This document shows, in pieces, positions 8,829 through 16,779 of a stretch of DNA of 64,000 nucleotides; the stretch's first letter is position 1, and every line of letters starts with the position of its first letter. The stretch is from Chloroflexota bacterium (GTDB taxonomy: Bacteria > Chloroflexota > Anaerolineae > Anaerolineales > Anaerolineaceae): assembly GCA_016887485.1 (NCBI GenBank), contig CP069394.1, forward strand, positions 310,001 through 374,000, read 5' to 3'. Made by a program: the position numbers and the translations under genes. The notes beneath the pieces were generated by a model. It was not told the DNA's origin. It did no database searches and saw only the letters and a program-made list of their open reading frames with translations.

Positions 8829-9752
8829 ATGAGCCGTCTTTTTGTCGCTGGGCTGATTAACCTTGAAACCACGCTGGCCATTGACGGTTTTCCGCTGCCA
8901 TATTTCCCTGTTCGATATCCCTTTTTCGGCATTCAAACCACCGTCTCTGGCGTGGGTTATAACTTAGCCAAAGCCCTGACCAGGTTGGGCAATCAGGTGG
9001 ACTTTGCCTCACTGATCGGCGGGGATGATAACAGCCAATTGGTGCGTAAGGCTTTGAAGGGGGATGGTATTGGAGATGGTCTGATCCTCTCAACCGTAAA
9101 TGAGACCGCTCAATCGGTGATTATTTATGATCCCGAAGGAAAACGGCAGATTCATACCGACTTAAAGGATATTCAGAATCAGTCCTACCCGCTGAAAGAA
9201 GCAGAGGCAGCCCTGAGGCAGGCGGACCTGGCTGTGATCTGCAATATCAATTTTGCCAGGCCCTTGCTGCGTGCCGCCAAAAGTGCCGGTAAGTGGGTCG
9301 CCACGGATGTCCATGCTCTTTCGGATCTGGATGACGCCTATAATCAGGATTATATGCAAGCCGCGGATATTCTTTTCCTGAGCGACGAGTCCCTGCCGGA
9401 GCCACCGGAAACTATCCTTCCGGAATTGATGGATAAATATTCGGCTGAGATTATAGTGATTGGGCTGGGAGCGGAAGGCGCAGCGATGGGTGTTCGCAGT
9501 GATACCCACTTGGAGTGGTTCCCTGCGGTGCAAACCCGACCGGTGATCAATACAATTGGCGCGGGGGATGCGCTTTTTTCAGCCTTCCTTGACCATTATG
9601 TGCGAACGCACGATCCCTACGCCTCGATTCGGGCTGCGATCGTGTTTGCCTCCTACAAGATTGGGGAAAAAGGGGCCGCGCAGGGTTTCCTGACGGCAGA
9701 GGCCCTTGATGAGTGGGTCAAAAAGGTCGAAACGGATTCCAGTAATAATTAG
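8829..9752 (+). CDS. PfkB-family (ribokinase-like) carbohydrate kinase
   Basis: 307 residues. Signature 1 region (VSGVGYNLAKALTRLG, about 39-54) and signature 2 NTIGAGDALFSAF (catalytic base Asp247) are intact, so an ATP-dependent sugar or nucleoside kinase is expected. Substrate is unknown; the family includes ribokinase, fructokinase, adenosine kinase and pseudouridine kinase. It starts 16 bp after mutL with a GGGGATG ribosome site, so it is probably co-transcribed, although no functional link to mismatch repair is obvious. Confidence 0.85.
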   Translation: MSRLFVAGLINLETTLAIDGFPLPYFPVRYPFFGIQTTVSGVGYNLAKALTRLGNQVDFASLIGGDDNSQLVRKALKGDGIGDGLILSTVNETAQSVIIYDPEGKRQIHTDLKDIQNQSYPLKEAEAALRQADLAVICNINFARPLLRAAKSAGKWVATDVHALSDLDDAYNQDYMQAADILFLSDESLPEPPETILPELMDKYSAEIIVIGLGAEGAAMGVRSDTHLEWFPAVQTRPVINTIGAGDALFSAFLDHYVRTHDPYASIRAAIVFASYKIGEKGAAQGFLTAEALDEWVKKVETDSSNN

Positions 9753-9801
9753 GGGTTATATGAGCAATCCCAGTTCTTGACTCAGTAAAACCCTGCTTAT
9801 T

Positions 9802-11160
9802 TCATTTAAATTGGAGCCATTTGGGGGCTACATGCGGCTTGGGTTTACGCCCATAGAAAAGATCATCCATCTTGACGGCTGTTTTGCGAAAGTTGGCGGA
9901 ATGGTTCACGCCAAACCGGATCAGGTTGTGGAGGGCTGTATCCGGATGGGAATAGGGACAAACCGCCATACAGCGGCCGCAGTCCGTGCCGATTTGGGTC
10001 CAGTAGGTGAAACACTTTTCGGAGTTGATCTTCCAGCGCAGGGTGTCATCCGGATGGGCGGTGCGTTCACCGGTGGGGATGGCGTTGGAGGGGCAGACCT
10101 CGACGCATTTCTGGCAGTGGTCACAAAAATCAATGACAGTGGGGTCAAAGGTGGGCTGGTCAGTTACGAGCGGCAGGTCAGTGGTGACGACTGCCAGGCG
10201 CACCCGAGGACCAAGCCGGGGGGTCATCAGCAGCCCCATGCGCCCGACCTCTCCAAGCCCGGCATCCTTGGCGACCAGGGGGGCAATGACACGGTAGTTG
10301 CTGTCAATGTGGGCCCGGGCAGGGTAGCCGAGATTGCGAATGGCAGCGGCGAGGATCACGGCGATCTTGCCGGCCTCGACATATTCCCGGGCGGATTCCA
10401 TCACGGCGGGCATGCGCGGTGCGGCGGAGATCATGGCATGGTCCATTTCCACAGTGAAGGCAATTGCAAAACGGTGATCGAGGGTGATCGGTGCGCCATA
10501 TTCACCGGTGCCGCGCCCGATATGGGAATAGATGTGGTAGGGCTGCAGTTCACAGACGCCGGAATCCACTGCGCCATGATAGGCAGCCAGGCCTTTCACG
10601 AAGCGGGCCAGGTCTTCAGGTGATTTTTCAACTTTCTCAGGTGCAACAGGGCCATCCACTTGGTCGCGGAGGACGCCTGTGAGGAAAAAGCTGGCATCCG
10701 GTGAAGAACTTAAAAAAGCATCATAGAATGCGGAGCCAGGCTGCAGCAGGCCAGGGTTGGCTCGAAAGGCATTGTCCGGAGCGAGATGCTCGGGGTGTTC
10801 GCGATAATAGGCTTCGAATTGGGGTGTTCCGGGTTCCAGCCTGACACGGGCAAACATGATTGTGCGCTCATCAACCCGTTGATTGGGCATGGGGGAGGCT
10901 GTGATCTGGCGCTTCACCGGCCATGATAGCCAGAAAATGAAAAGCCCCAACAAGATTGCAAGGATGAGTGCGGCAATTTGTGTGACAAGTGGGGGAGTGA
11001 GTAATAATGCCGTCAGAGCCAAACCTGAAAGAACTGTCAGTGCCGCTGAGAACCGGGCAGCCCGACGTTGTCCTTCGACCATTGACACAATGGCAAAGGC
11101 CAGGAAGCCAGCAATGAAGAGCAGGTCAATGATAAGGATGAAGAGACGGGATAGCGGCAT
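9802..11160 (-). CDS. Membrane-anchored reductive dehalogenase-like iron-sulfur protein
   Basis: 452 residues. Three hydrophobic helices fill the first 80 residues, with no twin-arginine signal. From about 95 on the sequence follows the reductive dehalogenase family: VDERTIMFARVRLEPGTP, a Tyr/His-rich middle, then GLGEVGRMGLLMTPRLGP. Two ferredoxin-type clusters follow: CDHCQKCVEVCP (Cys346, 349, 352, 356), and Cys383 with DCGRCMAVCPYS (Cys394, 397, 401). Relatives bind a corrinoid and cleave carbon-halogen bonds or do related reductions. There is no separate anchor gene (rdhB) and no halide regulator nearby; the N-terminal helices may replace the anchor. QueG is related but lacks the membrane segment. 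Start ATG 11160 has AAGGAG. Substrate is unknown. Confidence 0.75.
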   Translation of the reverse strand: MPLSRLFILIIDLLFIAGFLAFAIVSMVEGQRRAARFSAALTVLSGLALTALLLTPPLVTQIAALILAILLGLFIFWLSWPVKRQITASPMPNQRVDERTIMFARVRLEPGTPQFEAYYREHPEHLAPDNAFRANPGLLQPGSAFYDAFLSSSPDASFFLTGVLRDQVDGPVAPEKVEKSPEDLARFVKGLAAYHGAVDSGVCELQPYHIYSHIGRGTGEYGAPITLDHRFAIAFTVEMDHAMISAAPRMPAVMESAREYVEAGKIAVILAAAIRNLGYPARAHIDSNYRVIAPLVAKDAGLGEVGRMGLLMTPRLGPRVRLAVVTTDLPLVTDQPTFDPTVIDFCDHCQKCVEVCPSNAIPTGERTAHPDDTLRWKINSEKCFTYWTQIGTDCGRCMAVCPYSHPDTALHNLIRFGVNHSANFRKTAVKMDDLFYGRKPKPHVAPKWLQFK

Positions 11161-11240
11161 AAATCACTCCTTGTGTTGGCGTAATTATACATCTGGAGTG
11201 AGACGCTACCGTCGAAAAGCGATGCTTGATTGGTCAGGAC

Positions 11241-11654
11241 TTAAGCTATCGGTAATCGCCTTAGGGCGCCGATGAATTCATATTTATTCAGTCCAAGGGC
11301 TTCCATTCCGGATTTGAAACGGAGCGTGAGGGTCTTTTCCAGAACAGGGGTGGGGACGACCAGCACAGGCTCGTTGAAGAAATTCTTTGTGACCTGGATA
11401 TCGCTGAGCTGCGCTTCAATGGGATTGGAAACGACTTTTTCACCGCGGACGGTGCGCACGGCGAGGACGATTAGACGTTGATTGGTCACTGCGGCGTGAA
11501 ATTCCCTGGCTGCATACCGGGCGATCCCGCGGGTGAGAAGCAGGTGCGAAATGGAAGGGTCTTTTTTGAAGATCCCCAGGGCAGTGATGGTTTCGTCAGG
11601 CTTCAGGAGGGGGGTGAATTCACATTCCAATTGGTGAGGGTAATTGGCGGACAT
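11241..11654 (-). CDS. Conserved hypothetical protein, PH-like fold possible
   Basis: 137 residues, no signal peptide or membrane segment. ATG at 11654 follows AAGGAG. The alternating hydrophobic pattern (FHAAVTNQRLIVLAVRTV, SDIQVTKNFFNEPVLVV, TLTLRFKSG) resembles small bacterial PH-like domains, but I cannot name a family with confidence. It lies upstream of the dehalogenase-like gene on the same strand with an 80-bp gap, so co-transcription is possible. Confidence 0.6.
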   Translation of the reverse strand: MSANYPHQLECEFTPLLKPDETITALGIFKKDPSISHLLLTRGIARYAAREFHAAVTNQRLIVLAVRTVRGEKVVSNPIEAQLSDIQVTKNFFNEPVLVVPTPVLEKTLTLRFKSGMEALGLNKYEFIGALRRLPIA

Positions 11655-11789
11655 AGATACTCCTTGAAGAAATATAGATTATTAAGTTTATTATGGCATA
11701 AGGAAGAGAGAGGAACCCTAGATTTTCTAGGGAATATCATGAGTAAAAAAGGGGGCGATATCTGGTAATCCGCCGCATTTAGGGTATAA

Positions 11790-11870
11790 TTGCATCTGCA
11801 TTTTTACCGAGATGCAATGTGGTCCTGTTGTCAGCGGATGACCCGAAACGCTGAAGGAATGCGAAGGACC
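11790..11870 (+). other. Structured leader upstream of tRNA-Pro
   Basis: TATAAT (11785-11790) is followed by a TTGCATCT/AGATGCAA hairpin (11790-11797 with 11810-11817) and then a nested structure: outer stem GGTCCT/AGGACC (11821-11826 with 11865-11870), inner stem TCAGCG/CGCTGA (11831-11836 with 11849-11854). No ORF with a ribosome site. It could be a small structured RNA or a processed tRNA leader; it matches no class I can name. Confidence 0.35.
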
Positions 11871-11880
11871 AGAGAAGAAT

Positions 11881-11955
11881 CGGGGCGTGGCTCAGCCCGG
11901 ATAGAGCGCACGGTTCGGGTCCGTGAGGTCGACGGTTCAAATCCGTCCGCCCCGA
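11881..11955 (+). tRNA. tRNA-Pro (anticodon CGG)
   Basis: Full cloverleaf: acceptor CGGGGCG/CGCCCCG with C1-G72 and A73 as usual for proline, anticodon stem CACGG/CCGTG with loop TTCGGGT (anticodon 11916-11918), T-arm GACGG TTCAAAT CCGTC. The 3' CCA is not encoded. The 3' half is duplicated at 13658-13693. Confidence 0.95.
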
Positions 11956-11959
11956 CTAT
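11924..11959 (+). repeat. Direct repeat, copy 1 (3' end of tRNA-Pro)
   Basis: 36-bp segment running from the 3' side of the anticodon stem through the end of tRNA-Pro and four bases beyond. It matches 13658-13693 at 33 of 36 positions. This is the usual position of an integration (att) site. Confidence 0.8.
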
Positions 11960-11966
11960 TTTGATC

Positions 11967-12016
11967 AAAAAAAAGACTCTATTTGCCGCACGAAGTGGTA
12001 AATAAGGTCTTTTTTT
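11967..12016 (+). terminator. Terminator after tRNA-Pro
   Basis: Long imperfect stem: AAAAAGACTCTATTTGCC pairs with GGTAAATAAGGTCTTTTT across a loop of about 9 bases, ending in a T-run. Confidence 0.7.
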
Positions 12017-12063
12017 GGATTAAAAAAGAGACCTTCTCTATGAGTCGAAAATCTAACTTTTGG

Positions 12064-12100
12064 GAAAAAGGGAATTAACAACAATGATAAATAAATTCCC
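12064..12100 (-). terminator. Terminator of the MFS transporter gene
   Basis: On the minus strand GGGAATT (12094-12100) pairs with AATTCCC (12070-12076), followed by TTTTTCCC. It lies just past the MFS stop codon. Confidence 0.55.
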
Positions 12101-12107
12101 CAACAGG

Positions 12108-13307
12108 TTAGGCAGCGTTTGGTAACTGTTCCTTCTGGGAAGTCTTTCGATTTAGGATGAGAGAGAGCACTGCGAGAGATGAGATGAAGAATAAGATAGC
12201 CCAGGCAAAGGCAGCAGGGCTGATTGAGTTTAGGATATTCCCCGCAAGCGAGGGCAAAATCATCCCGCCAACAGTTCCCGAGGTAATAATTATGCTGCCG
12301 GCCTTATCTACATTCTTTCCAAAGAACTTGGGCATGAAGGAGAGTAATAGCGGGTAGAAACCCCCAAAGCTTAGACCGATGAAAATTAACGATATCAATG
12401 AAGGCAGGTAAGCACCTGTTGTAATTAAGAAGAGAATTGATCCAACTATTGAACCTGCAATGTTAACAAATAACATTTTCATCTGGGTCAGTTTATTGCT
12501 TAGGAAAATTGCCAGGACTCTTCCTATAGAAATGAACATCCAATACAAAGAGGCACTCATCGACGCCTTCTCCGGGCTCAAACCTGTAGTATTGGTCAGG
12601 AAGATTGAGGCCCAACTGCCAACGCTAAATTGGGTTCCGACCACAATAAACAGCATAGCCCCCAACAGCCAAACCAAAACATTCGTAAAAACTGGCGTCT
12701 GCTTATCTTCGACCAATTCCACTTTCACGGTCTCTGACGAGACAACTTTTTCTTCGCGATGGATGAAAAGAAAAACAAGCCCAAGCGCGAAGAACATTAC
12801 CCCAGCAACCCATTCGACTAGTAACCCACGGTTAAAATATTTAATGAATAGGCTAACAAGAATTGGTCCCAGCGTTGATCCGACACCATAAACAAGGTGC
12901 AATATATTCAGAAAGGCGACACTTTTTTCGGGGTAGGCTTGACTCACAATAAGATTGGAAACCATATCCAATCCACCTTGTCCCAGACCTATTACGAAAC
13001 AAAAGGATACCAACAGTCCAAGCGATTTGACATTCACAAGTCCGAAGAGCCCCAAGGCGATTAAAAGGATGGAGATCGTCATTATCGTCATTCTGCCAAA
13101 TTTTGTGGTTAACCACCCTGATGTAATTTGAGTTAATAATGATCCGGTATAAATTGCAGTGAAAATTATTCCAATTGCAGCCGGAGTTGACCCAATTCGA
13201 TCGGCTAATTCCAGGATGACTGGGCCAAGCCCTGCGCTATATATCCCAAAAGAAAAAAAGCTTATACAAGTAATTACGAAAATGACCCGATTTCGTGAAC
13301 GATTCAT
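12108..13307 (-). CDS. MFS transporter, 12 membrane segments
   Basis: 399 residues with the regular 6+6 helix pattern and a charged central loop near 185-205 (HREEKVVSSETVKVELVEDK). The motif after helix 2 is SGWLTTKFGRMTIM, a good match to the MFS A motif (Gly-x3-Asp/Lys-x-Gly-Arg). Closest in feel to sugar or drug MFS permeases; the substrate cannot be told. The gene is the only one between the two copies of the tRNA-Pro 3' end, and is more A+T-rich than its flanks, both suggesting acquisition by transfer. ATG at 13307 lies only about 8 bases from the predicted transcription start, so the leader is very short. Confidence 0.85.
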   Translation of the reverse strand: MNRSRNRVIFVITCISFFSFGIYSAGLGPVILELADRIGSTPAAIGIIFTAIYTGSLLTQITSGWLTTKFGRMTIMTISILLIALGLFGLVNVKSLGLLVSFCFVIGLGQGGLDMVSNLIVSQAYPEKSVAFLNILHLVYGVGSTLGPILVSLFIKYFNRGLLVEWVAGVMFFALGLVFLFIHREEKVVSSETVKVELVEDKQTPVFTNVLVWLLGAMLFIVVGTQFSVGSWASIFLTNTTGLSPEKASMSASLYWMFISIGRVLAIFLSNKLTQMKMLFVNIAGSIVGSILFLITTGAYLPSLISLIFIGLSFGGFYPLLLSFMPKFFGKNVDKAGSIIITSGTVGGMILPSLAGNILNSISPAAFAWAILFFISSLAVLSLILNRKTSQKEQLPNAA

Positions 13308-13321
13308 GGATTATGACCTAA

Positions 13322-13349
13322 TCTATAATAATTTAGCTATAGGGTACAA
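13322..13349 (-). promoter_or_regulatory. Promoter of the MFS gene
   Basis: TTGTAC (13344-13349), 16-bp spacer, TATAGA (13322-13327) on the minus strand, placing the start a few bases before the ATG at 13307. Confidence 0.4.
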
Positions 13350-13657
13350 AAGGAGATTATATCAACGGCCTTTCAAATTAGGTTTGAAACATAAATTGGA
13401 TTTTCTGATGTCTTCATAAACAATTTCGAGATAAGTTGCCAGGTTTTTAACAATCACGAAACTCTGATACAACAAAACCAATGGAACCCTTATGACATCC
13501 TTTTGGATAGAACACTCCAGCATCGTGGCGAATTCAACGGTATCGGGACTCGTACTTCAATTAGAAGTCAACTTTTTTCGACAAGGTTTGAAGTCCTTGG
13601 TGTAAAGGTAAACAGCTCATGATTCTGTAAACAAATTTGGATTATTTTCAGAGCTTA
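13350..13657. other. Non-coding stretch inside the tRNA-flanked segment
   Basis: About 300 bp with no convincing gene. A 37-codon ORF (13492-13605, plus) has no ribosome site and no recognisable product. No integrase or resolvase remnant could be seen. Confidence 0.4.
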
Positions 13658-13693
13658 TGAGGTCAATGGTTCAAATCCGCCCGCCCCGACTAT
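13658..13693 (+). repeat. Direct repeat, copy 2 (displaced tRNA-Pro 3' end)
   Basis: Matches 11924-11959 with three substitutions and has no 5' half of a tRNA in front of it. It is followed at once by its own terminator, as a normal tRNA gene would be, so this may be the original end of the tRNA locus separated by an insertion. Confidence 0.8.
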
Positions 13694-13720
13694 AAACCCC
13701 TCTGAGCGAGGGGTTTTGTG
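13694..13720 (+). terminator. Terminator following the displaced tRNA end
   Basis: AAACCCCTC (13694-13702), loop TGAGC, GAGGGGTTT (13708-13716), then T. No complete gene now reads into it. Confidence 0.75.
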
Positions 13721-14143
13721 GTTAATTCTGAGAGGGGGGGATAGTGGTGGCCACCAAAGGGAGAAGCAAATCATAGGCTAATACGGACGGCATTCAAAAG
13801 GCTCCCGCTGGTAGCCATAACCCACTTTGAACCGTGATAAGGGGTAGGAGAGAGAAAGCGTTGGATATTAAAAACCAGGCATAACTAAAATCAATCCACT
13901 TCTCCAATTCGATAATTCCCACCGCGGGAGTCACGTTTACACCCAGAGTGATGGTTTGTTGATAATAGGGCCCTATAAAAACGGTGGTGACGACCTGGTG
14001 AACATCAGTTATTGGGCCTGCACCTGCTTGTTAGAAAATTGTTGCAAAGTTTTCTCGATAATTGGCTAATGGTGTGAAAGCTAATTATCTAGTTTGATAA
14101 CAGATCTGAAATAAATACTTTTCTTGCTTCATTTATAAAATAT
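13721..14143. other. Intergenic region without a gene
   Basis: About 420 bp. A perfect 12-bp palindrome TGGTGGCCACCA lies at 13745-13756. No ORF with a ribosome site, no clear promoter. Probably decayed accessory DNA between the tRNA scar and the RHS tip. Confidence 0.4.
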
Positions 14144-14734
14144 TTATTCCCTAATTGAAAAACTTGATATGATATCTGAATATATATTTTCTATTTGATC
14201 CCATCTGTTTTCTCTATCGCAAATAGATATTATATATCCATGACCGTTTTGAATCGTGACTAAATCCCTGCAATATATCGTTGGAGCAAGAATTGGATGA
14301 TTTGTGTCAATTCTAAAATTTAAAAATTGGCCAGATGAATGAATATTAGATTGTAATATTGAAAGGATAAAATTCGGATTATTTTCGTCTGCCATTCGAG
14401 AATTGTCCCAATCAATTAGTTTGTCAAGCTGGATATCTTCCTCTTCAGAATCAAAATTTTTTACTTCATAAATGATCATTCGAGGAAATCTTCCGTAATT
14501 GCTAGCTACAAATATAATATGTTTTTCATAACTAATTTTCTTTTCATATACTTCTCGGGCATCAAATCCAACCCACTGATTTGGTATTAGTATTGAAGCA
14601 TTCCCATTATCAATGACTGTTTCTTCTAACTCTAAATCAGTCAATCCTAAGAATATCCTTATGACAAATATTACGGTTAATAGCAAGGATATTACTAGTA
14701 GGATTATTACCGGCTTCATCTTTTTTATCTTCAT
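14144..14734 (-). CDS. A+T-rich single-pass membrane protein downstream of an RHS tip; possible immunity or partner protein
   Basis: 196 residues from the ATG at 14734. One membrane helix lies near the start (IILLVISLLLTVIFVIRIFL), followed by a soluble domain of about 165 residues with aromatic-rich strands; with the helix at the N-terminus the domain is probably outside the membrane. The longer reading from 14779 is less likely because ATG 14734 lies eight bases after the RHS stop, with GGAG just upstream, a typical coupled start. Codon use is strikingly A+T-rich against the region. The family is not recognised. Position directly after an RHS variable tip is where immunity genes are normally found; that role is inference only. 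Confidence 0.6.
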   Translation of the reverse strand: MKIKKMKPVIILLVISLLLTVIFVIRIFLGLTDLELEETVIDNGNASILIPNQWVGFDAREVYEKKISYEKHIIFVASNYGRFPRMIIYEVKNFDSEEEDIQLDKLIDWDNSRMADENNPNFILSILQSNIHSSGQFLNFRIDTNHPILAPTIYCRDLVTIQNGHGYIISICDRENRWDQIENIYSDIISSFSIRE

Positions 14735-14742
14735 TTTCTCGC

Positions 14743-15774
14743 CTAATCTCCAACTATAGTTGTAAAAGCAGAACTCCAATTAAACCCAGCCTCTGGTCCC
14801 AGCTGAGGAGAAATTGTTATGCCTGTGATTTTACCAATACCCAGAATACCTCCGTCTAAATCGAAGGATAGACCAGCAGCTACGCTAACAGGTATTACAA
14901 TTGGCCCAATCGGAATGCCAAATGGAATAGAAATTCCAGCCTCTTGACCCCAACCCTCGAAATCAGTAGTCGAATTTACTCCCCATGACAACCCAAAATT
15001 TATTCCTTCCGACATCCCTACTGAAGATGGGTTTGACTCGCCAACTGAGACAAATGTATGTTGCCCATTTATCCATACTAATCCGGTTTCTGCAATCGTA
15101 CCATAATAACCAGTTCCCATTGCCTGTTCTACTGAGACGGAAAAAGCCAAACCCAGATCGGGGAAAATCGGCCCTATCAATATTTCTTCGGGTAATGGTG
15201 TTGGGGTATGAGAAGGAGATGTGTCATAACCAATGGGTGATGGGGTTGGAGTAGAAGGCGGTTCCAATGGAGGAGCAGGTGTAGGCGTAGGACTCTTTCT
15301 TGGTGATGGTGTTGAAGAAACACCAGAATCTGAATATAGACCTATAGAATAAACCATTCGTATATAGTCTTCTTGTTCTGTAATAGTCTCTGCGCAAGCG
15401 GGATCATAATAATCTCCACCCAACCAATGACCAGATGGATCAGTATGTATCAATGGACGATAATTAACGTATGCATACCTATTCCACGCCAGAGGATTTC
15501 CTGGCTTTGGCACAATCGTATCCGCCTGGATGAAATGCCCAATCTCACTGTCATACCAGCGCGCCACATAATACTTTAATCCAATCTCTGCAGCTTCCCG
15601 CTGTCCTGTGTAGGTGTAGTCAGTCGGCAGTTCAGTTGCGCTGACGCCCCAGGTTTCGCCAAAAGGCAGATAGGAACGTTTAGCCACTTCCTGACCGGAT
15701 GTGTTAATCACCAGCGAAGTTGAGCCGAGATGATCGCTGATCAGGTAGAGAGGGCTGTATGAATCCTCCCTCAC
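14743..15774 (-). pseudogene. Truncated RHS-repeat protein: core end plus variable C-terminal tip
   Basis: The ORF begins (GTG at 15774; open back to a stop at 15826-15828) inside the RHS-associated core: SDHLGSTSLVINTSGQ, SYLPFGE, TYTGQREAAEIGLKYYVARW, YDSEIGHFIQADTI, NRYAYVNYRPLIHTDPSGH. Full RHS proteins have many hundreds of residues of YD repeats before this point; none are present here. After the DPSGH boundary (about residue 118) come a Pro/Thr/Ser spacer and a Gly-rich tip of about 150 residues (FGIPIGPIVIPVSVAAGLSF). The tip matches no toxin fold known to me. No promoter or ribosome site is evident, so this may be a displaced tip that is silent or used as a recombination donor rather than an expressed gene. 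Confidence 0.7.
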
Positions 15775-15825
15775 GAAGTCCCCGAAACAATATTCACGAT
15801 TATAAATGATTTCGTTATGATCCTC

Positions 15826-16212
15826 TCAACAGATGACAATATTCCATTTGATCCCGAATTTGTCCATTACGGCTGCAATGGTTGGTCCGAAGGACATCTT
15901 CTCAAAATCACTCAGGATTTGACCTTGGGCTGCCAGGGCGTTGAAGATGTGATGCGCTTCTTCCTCGTCACTGGTTTCAATCACGAATTTGATCGCGGTG
16001 AAATCCGGTTTCTCGCCTGTATCAGCCAGATATAGGTTGAGGTCACCAATTTTCAGTTCAGCATGGAAAACCTTGCCAAGTAAATCGGGATTATTGGTCA
16101 TCCCGTCTTCAAACATGTATTGAAGGAGGACTTCCGCGCCGAAGATGGATTGGTAGGTGTTAATTGCATCCTGAGCATTTAAGTTGAAGTTCAGGTAAGC
16201 TGCTGCTTTCAT
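15826..16212 (-). CDS. VOC-superfamily protein, PhnB/YjdN-like
   Basis: 128 residues. Start MKAAAYLNFNLNAQDAINTYQSIFGAEVL is typical of the PhnB-like branch of the glyoxalase/dioxygenase fold, as is the final FGIKWNIV. ATG at 16212 follows GAGGTGAT. These proteins are small dimeric metal-binding enzymes or binding proteins; the substrate is rarely known. Its stop codon is in frame just ahead of the RHS tip reading frame, which marks the left limit of the foreign-looking DNA. Confidence 0.8.
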   Translation of the reverse strand: MKAAAYLNFNLNAQDAINTYQSIFGAEVLLQYMFEDGMTNNPDLLGKVFHAELKIGDLNLYLADTGEKPDFTAIKFVIETSDEEEAHHIFNALAAQGQILSDFEKMSFGPTIAAVMDKFGIKWNIVIC

Positions 16213-16283
16213 CGGATCACCTCAATTAATCGTTGGTTTTTTCAATTTTACGATAACGATATCTTGGAACGCAACAGTATCTT

Positions 16284-16625
16284 TTAATCCCTCTTATAAT
16301 GCGGCACTTCGTTTGGCAAAGGCAGGCTCAATTCGACAACCCCTTTCAATTCGCCATCTTCAAAATAGGGCGCTTGATAGATCAGTTTCTTTTTGCCATT
16401 TTTCTCAATGGTATAGGCGTTGGGTTCACAGTCGCTATAAAGTTCGCGAACCTTGGCCTGTGTCTTCGGAGGATGGCAGTCGACCACGCTTTGCCCGATC
16501 AGATCTCGGCCGCCAGATCCCTTGAAGGTCTCAGCGGATTTAGCGTTCATAGCAATGATGATCGCGTTCTCATCGGTGACGGTGATTGCGCCAGGGAAGT
16601 TTTCAAACCAGGTTTTATTCTTCAT
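16284..16625 (-). CDS. Single PAS-domain protein
   Basis: 113 residues from ATG 16625, which has GGAG just before it; a GTG seven codons earlier lacks a ribosome site. FPGAITVTDENAIIIAMNAKSAETF and GRDLIGQSVVDCHPP are a standard PAS core, with the second half (YTIEKNGKKKLIYQAPYFEDGELKG) completing the fold. No output domain is attached, so it would sense a small molecule or heme and act on a partner. Similar stand-alone PAS proteins are common in anaerobic bacteria with unknown partners. Confidence 0.75.
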   Translation of the reverse strand: MKNKTWFENFPGAITVTDENAIIIAMNAKSAETFKGSGGRDLIGQSVVDCHPPKTQAKVRELYSDCEPNAYTIEKNGKKKLIYQAPYFEDGELKGVVELSLPLPNEVPHYKRD

Positions 16626-16694
16626 AGGGACTCCAAGACAGTTCACAAGGATAGAGTTGATTGCTAATCATATCATGGCAGGATTATTAGATTG

Positions 16695-16731
16695 ATCAAA
16701 AAAGCTCCTCGATTATTCTGAGGAGCTTTAC
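16695..16731 (-). terminator. Terminator after the XRE regulator gene
   Basis: GAGGAGCTTT/AAAGCTCCTC stem (16701-16710 with 16720-16729), 9-base loop. On the minus strand it is followed by TTTTTT, ending the membrane protein-XRE operon. Confidence 0.8.
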
Positions 16732-16779
16732 TTTTAAATTCATTTCTTTTCGATCAATTTTCTGATTATTCGGTCATTC

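Noticed and set aside
9811-10623. 270-codon plus-strand ORF opposite the dehalogenase-like gene
   Set aside because: Antisense shadow; no ribosome site, and the minus-strand protein has clear motifs across the same stretch.
9802-11160. Calling the Fe-S protein QueG (epoxyqueuosine reductase)
   Set aside because: The VDERTIMFAR and CGRCMAVCPYS regions and the membrane anchor fit the dehalogenase family better; phylogeny would settle it.
11821-11870. SRP RNA or glutamine riboswitch ahead of tRNA-Pro
   Set aside because: The GAAGGAA segment is suggestive, but the conserved SRP loop and the riboswitch core are not there.
11790-12005. 71-codon ORF running through tRNA-Pro
   Set aside because: Overlaps the whole tRNA gene and its terminator; no ribosome site.
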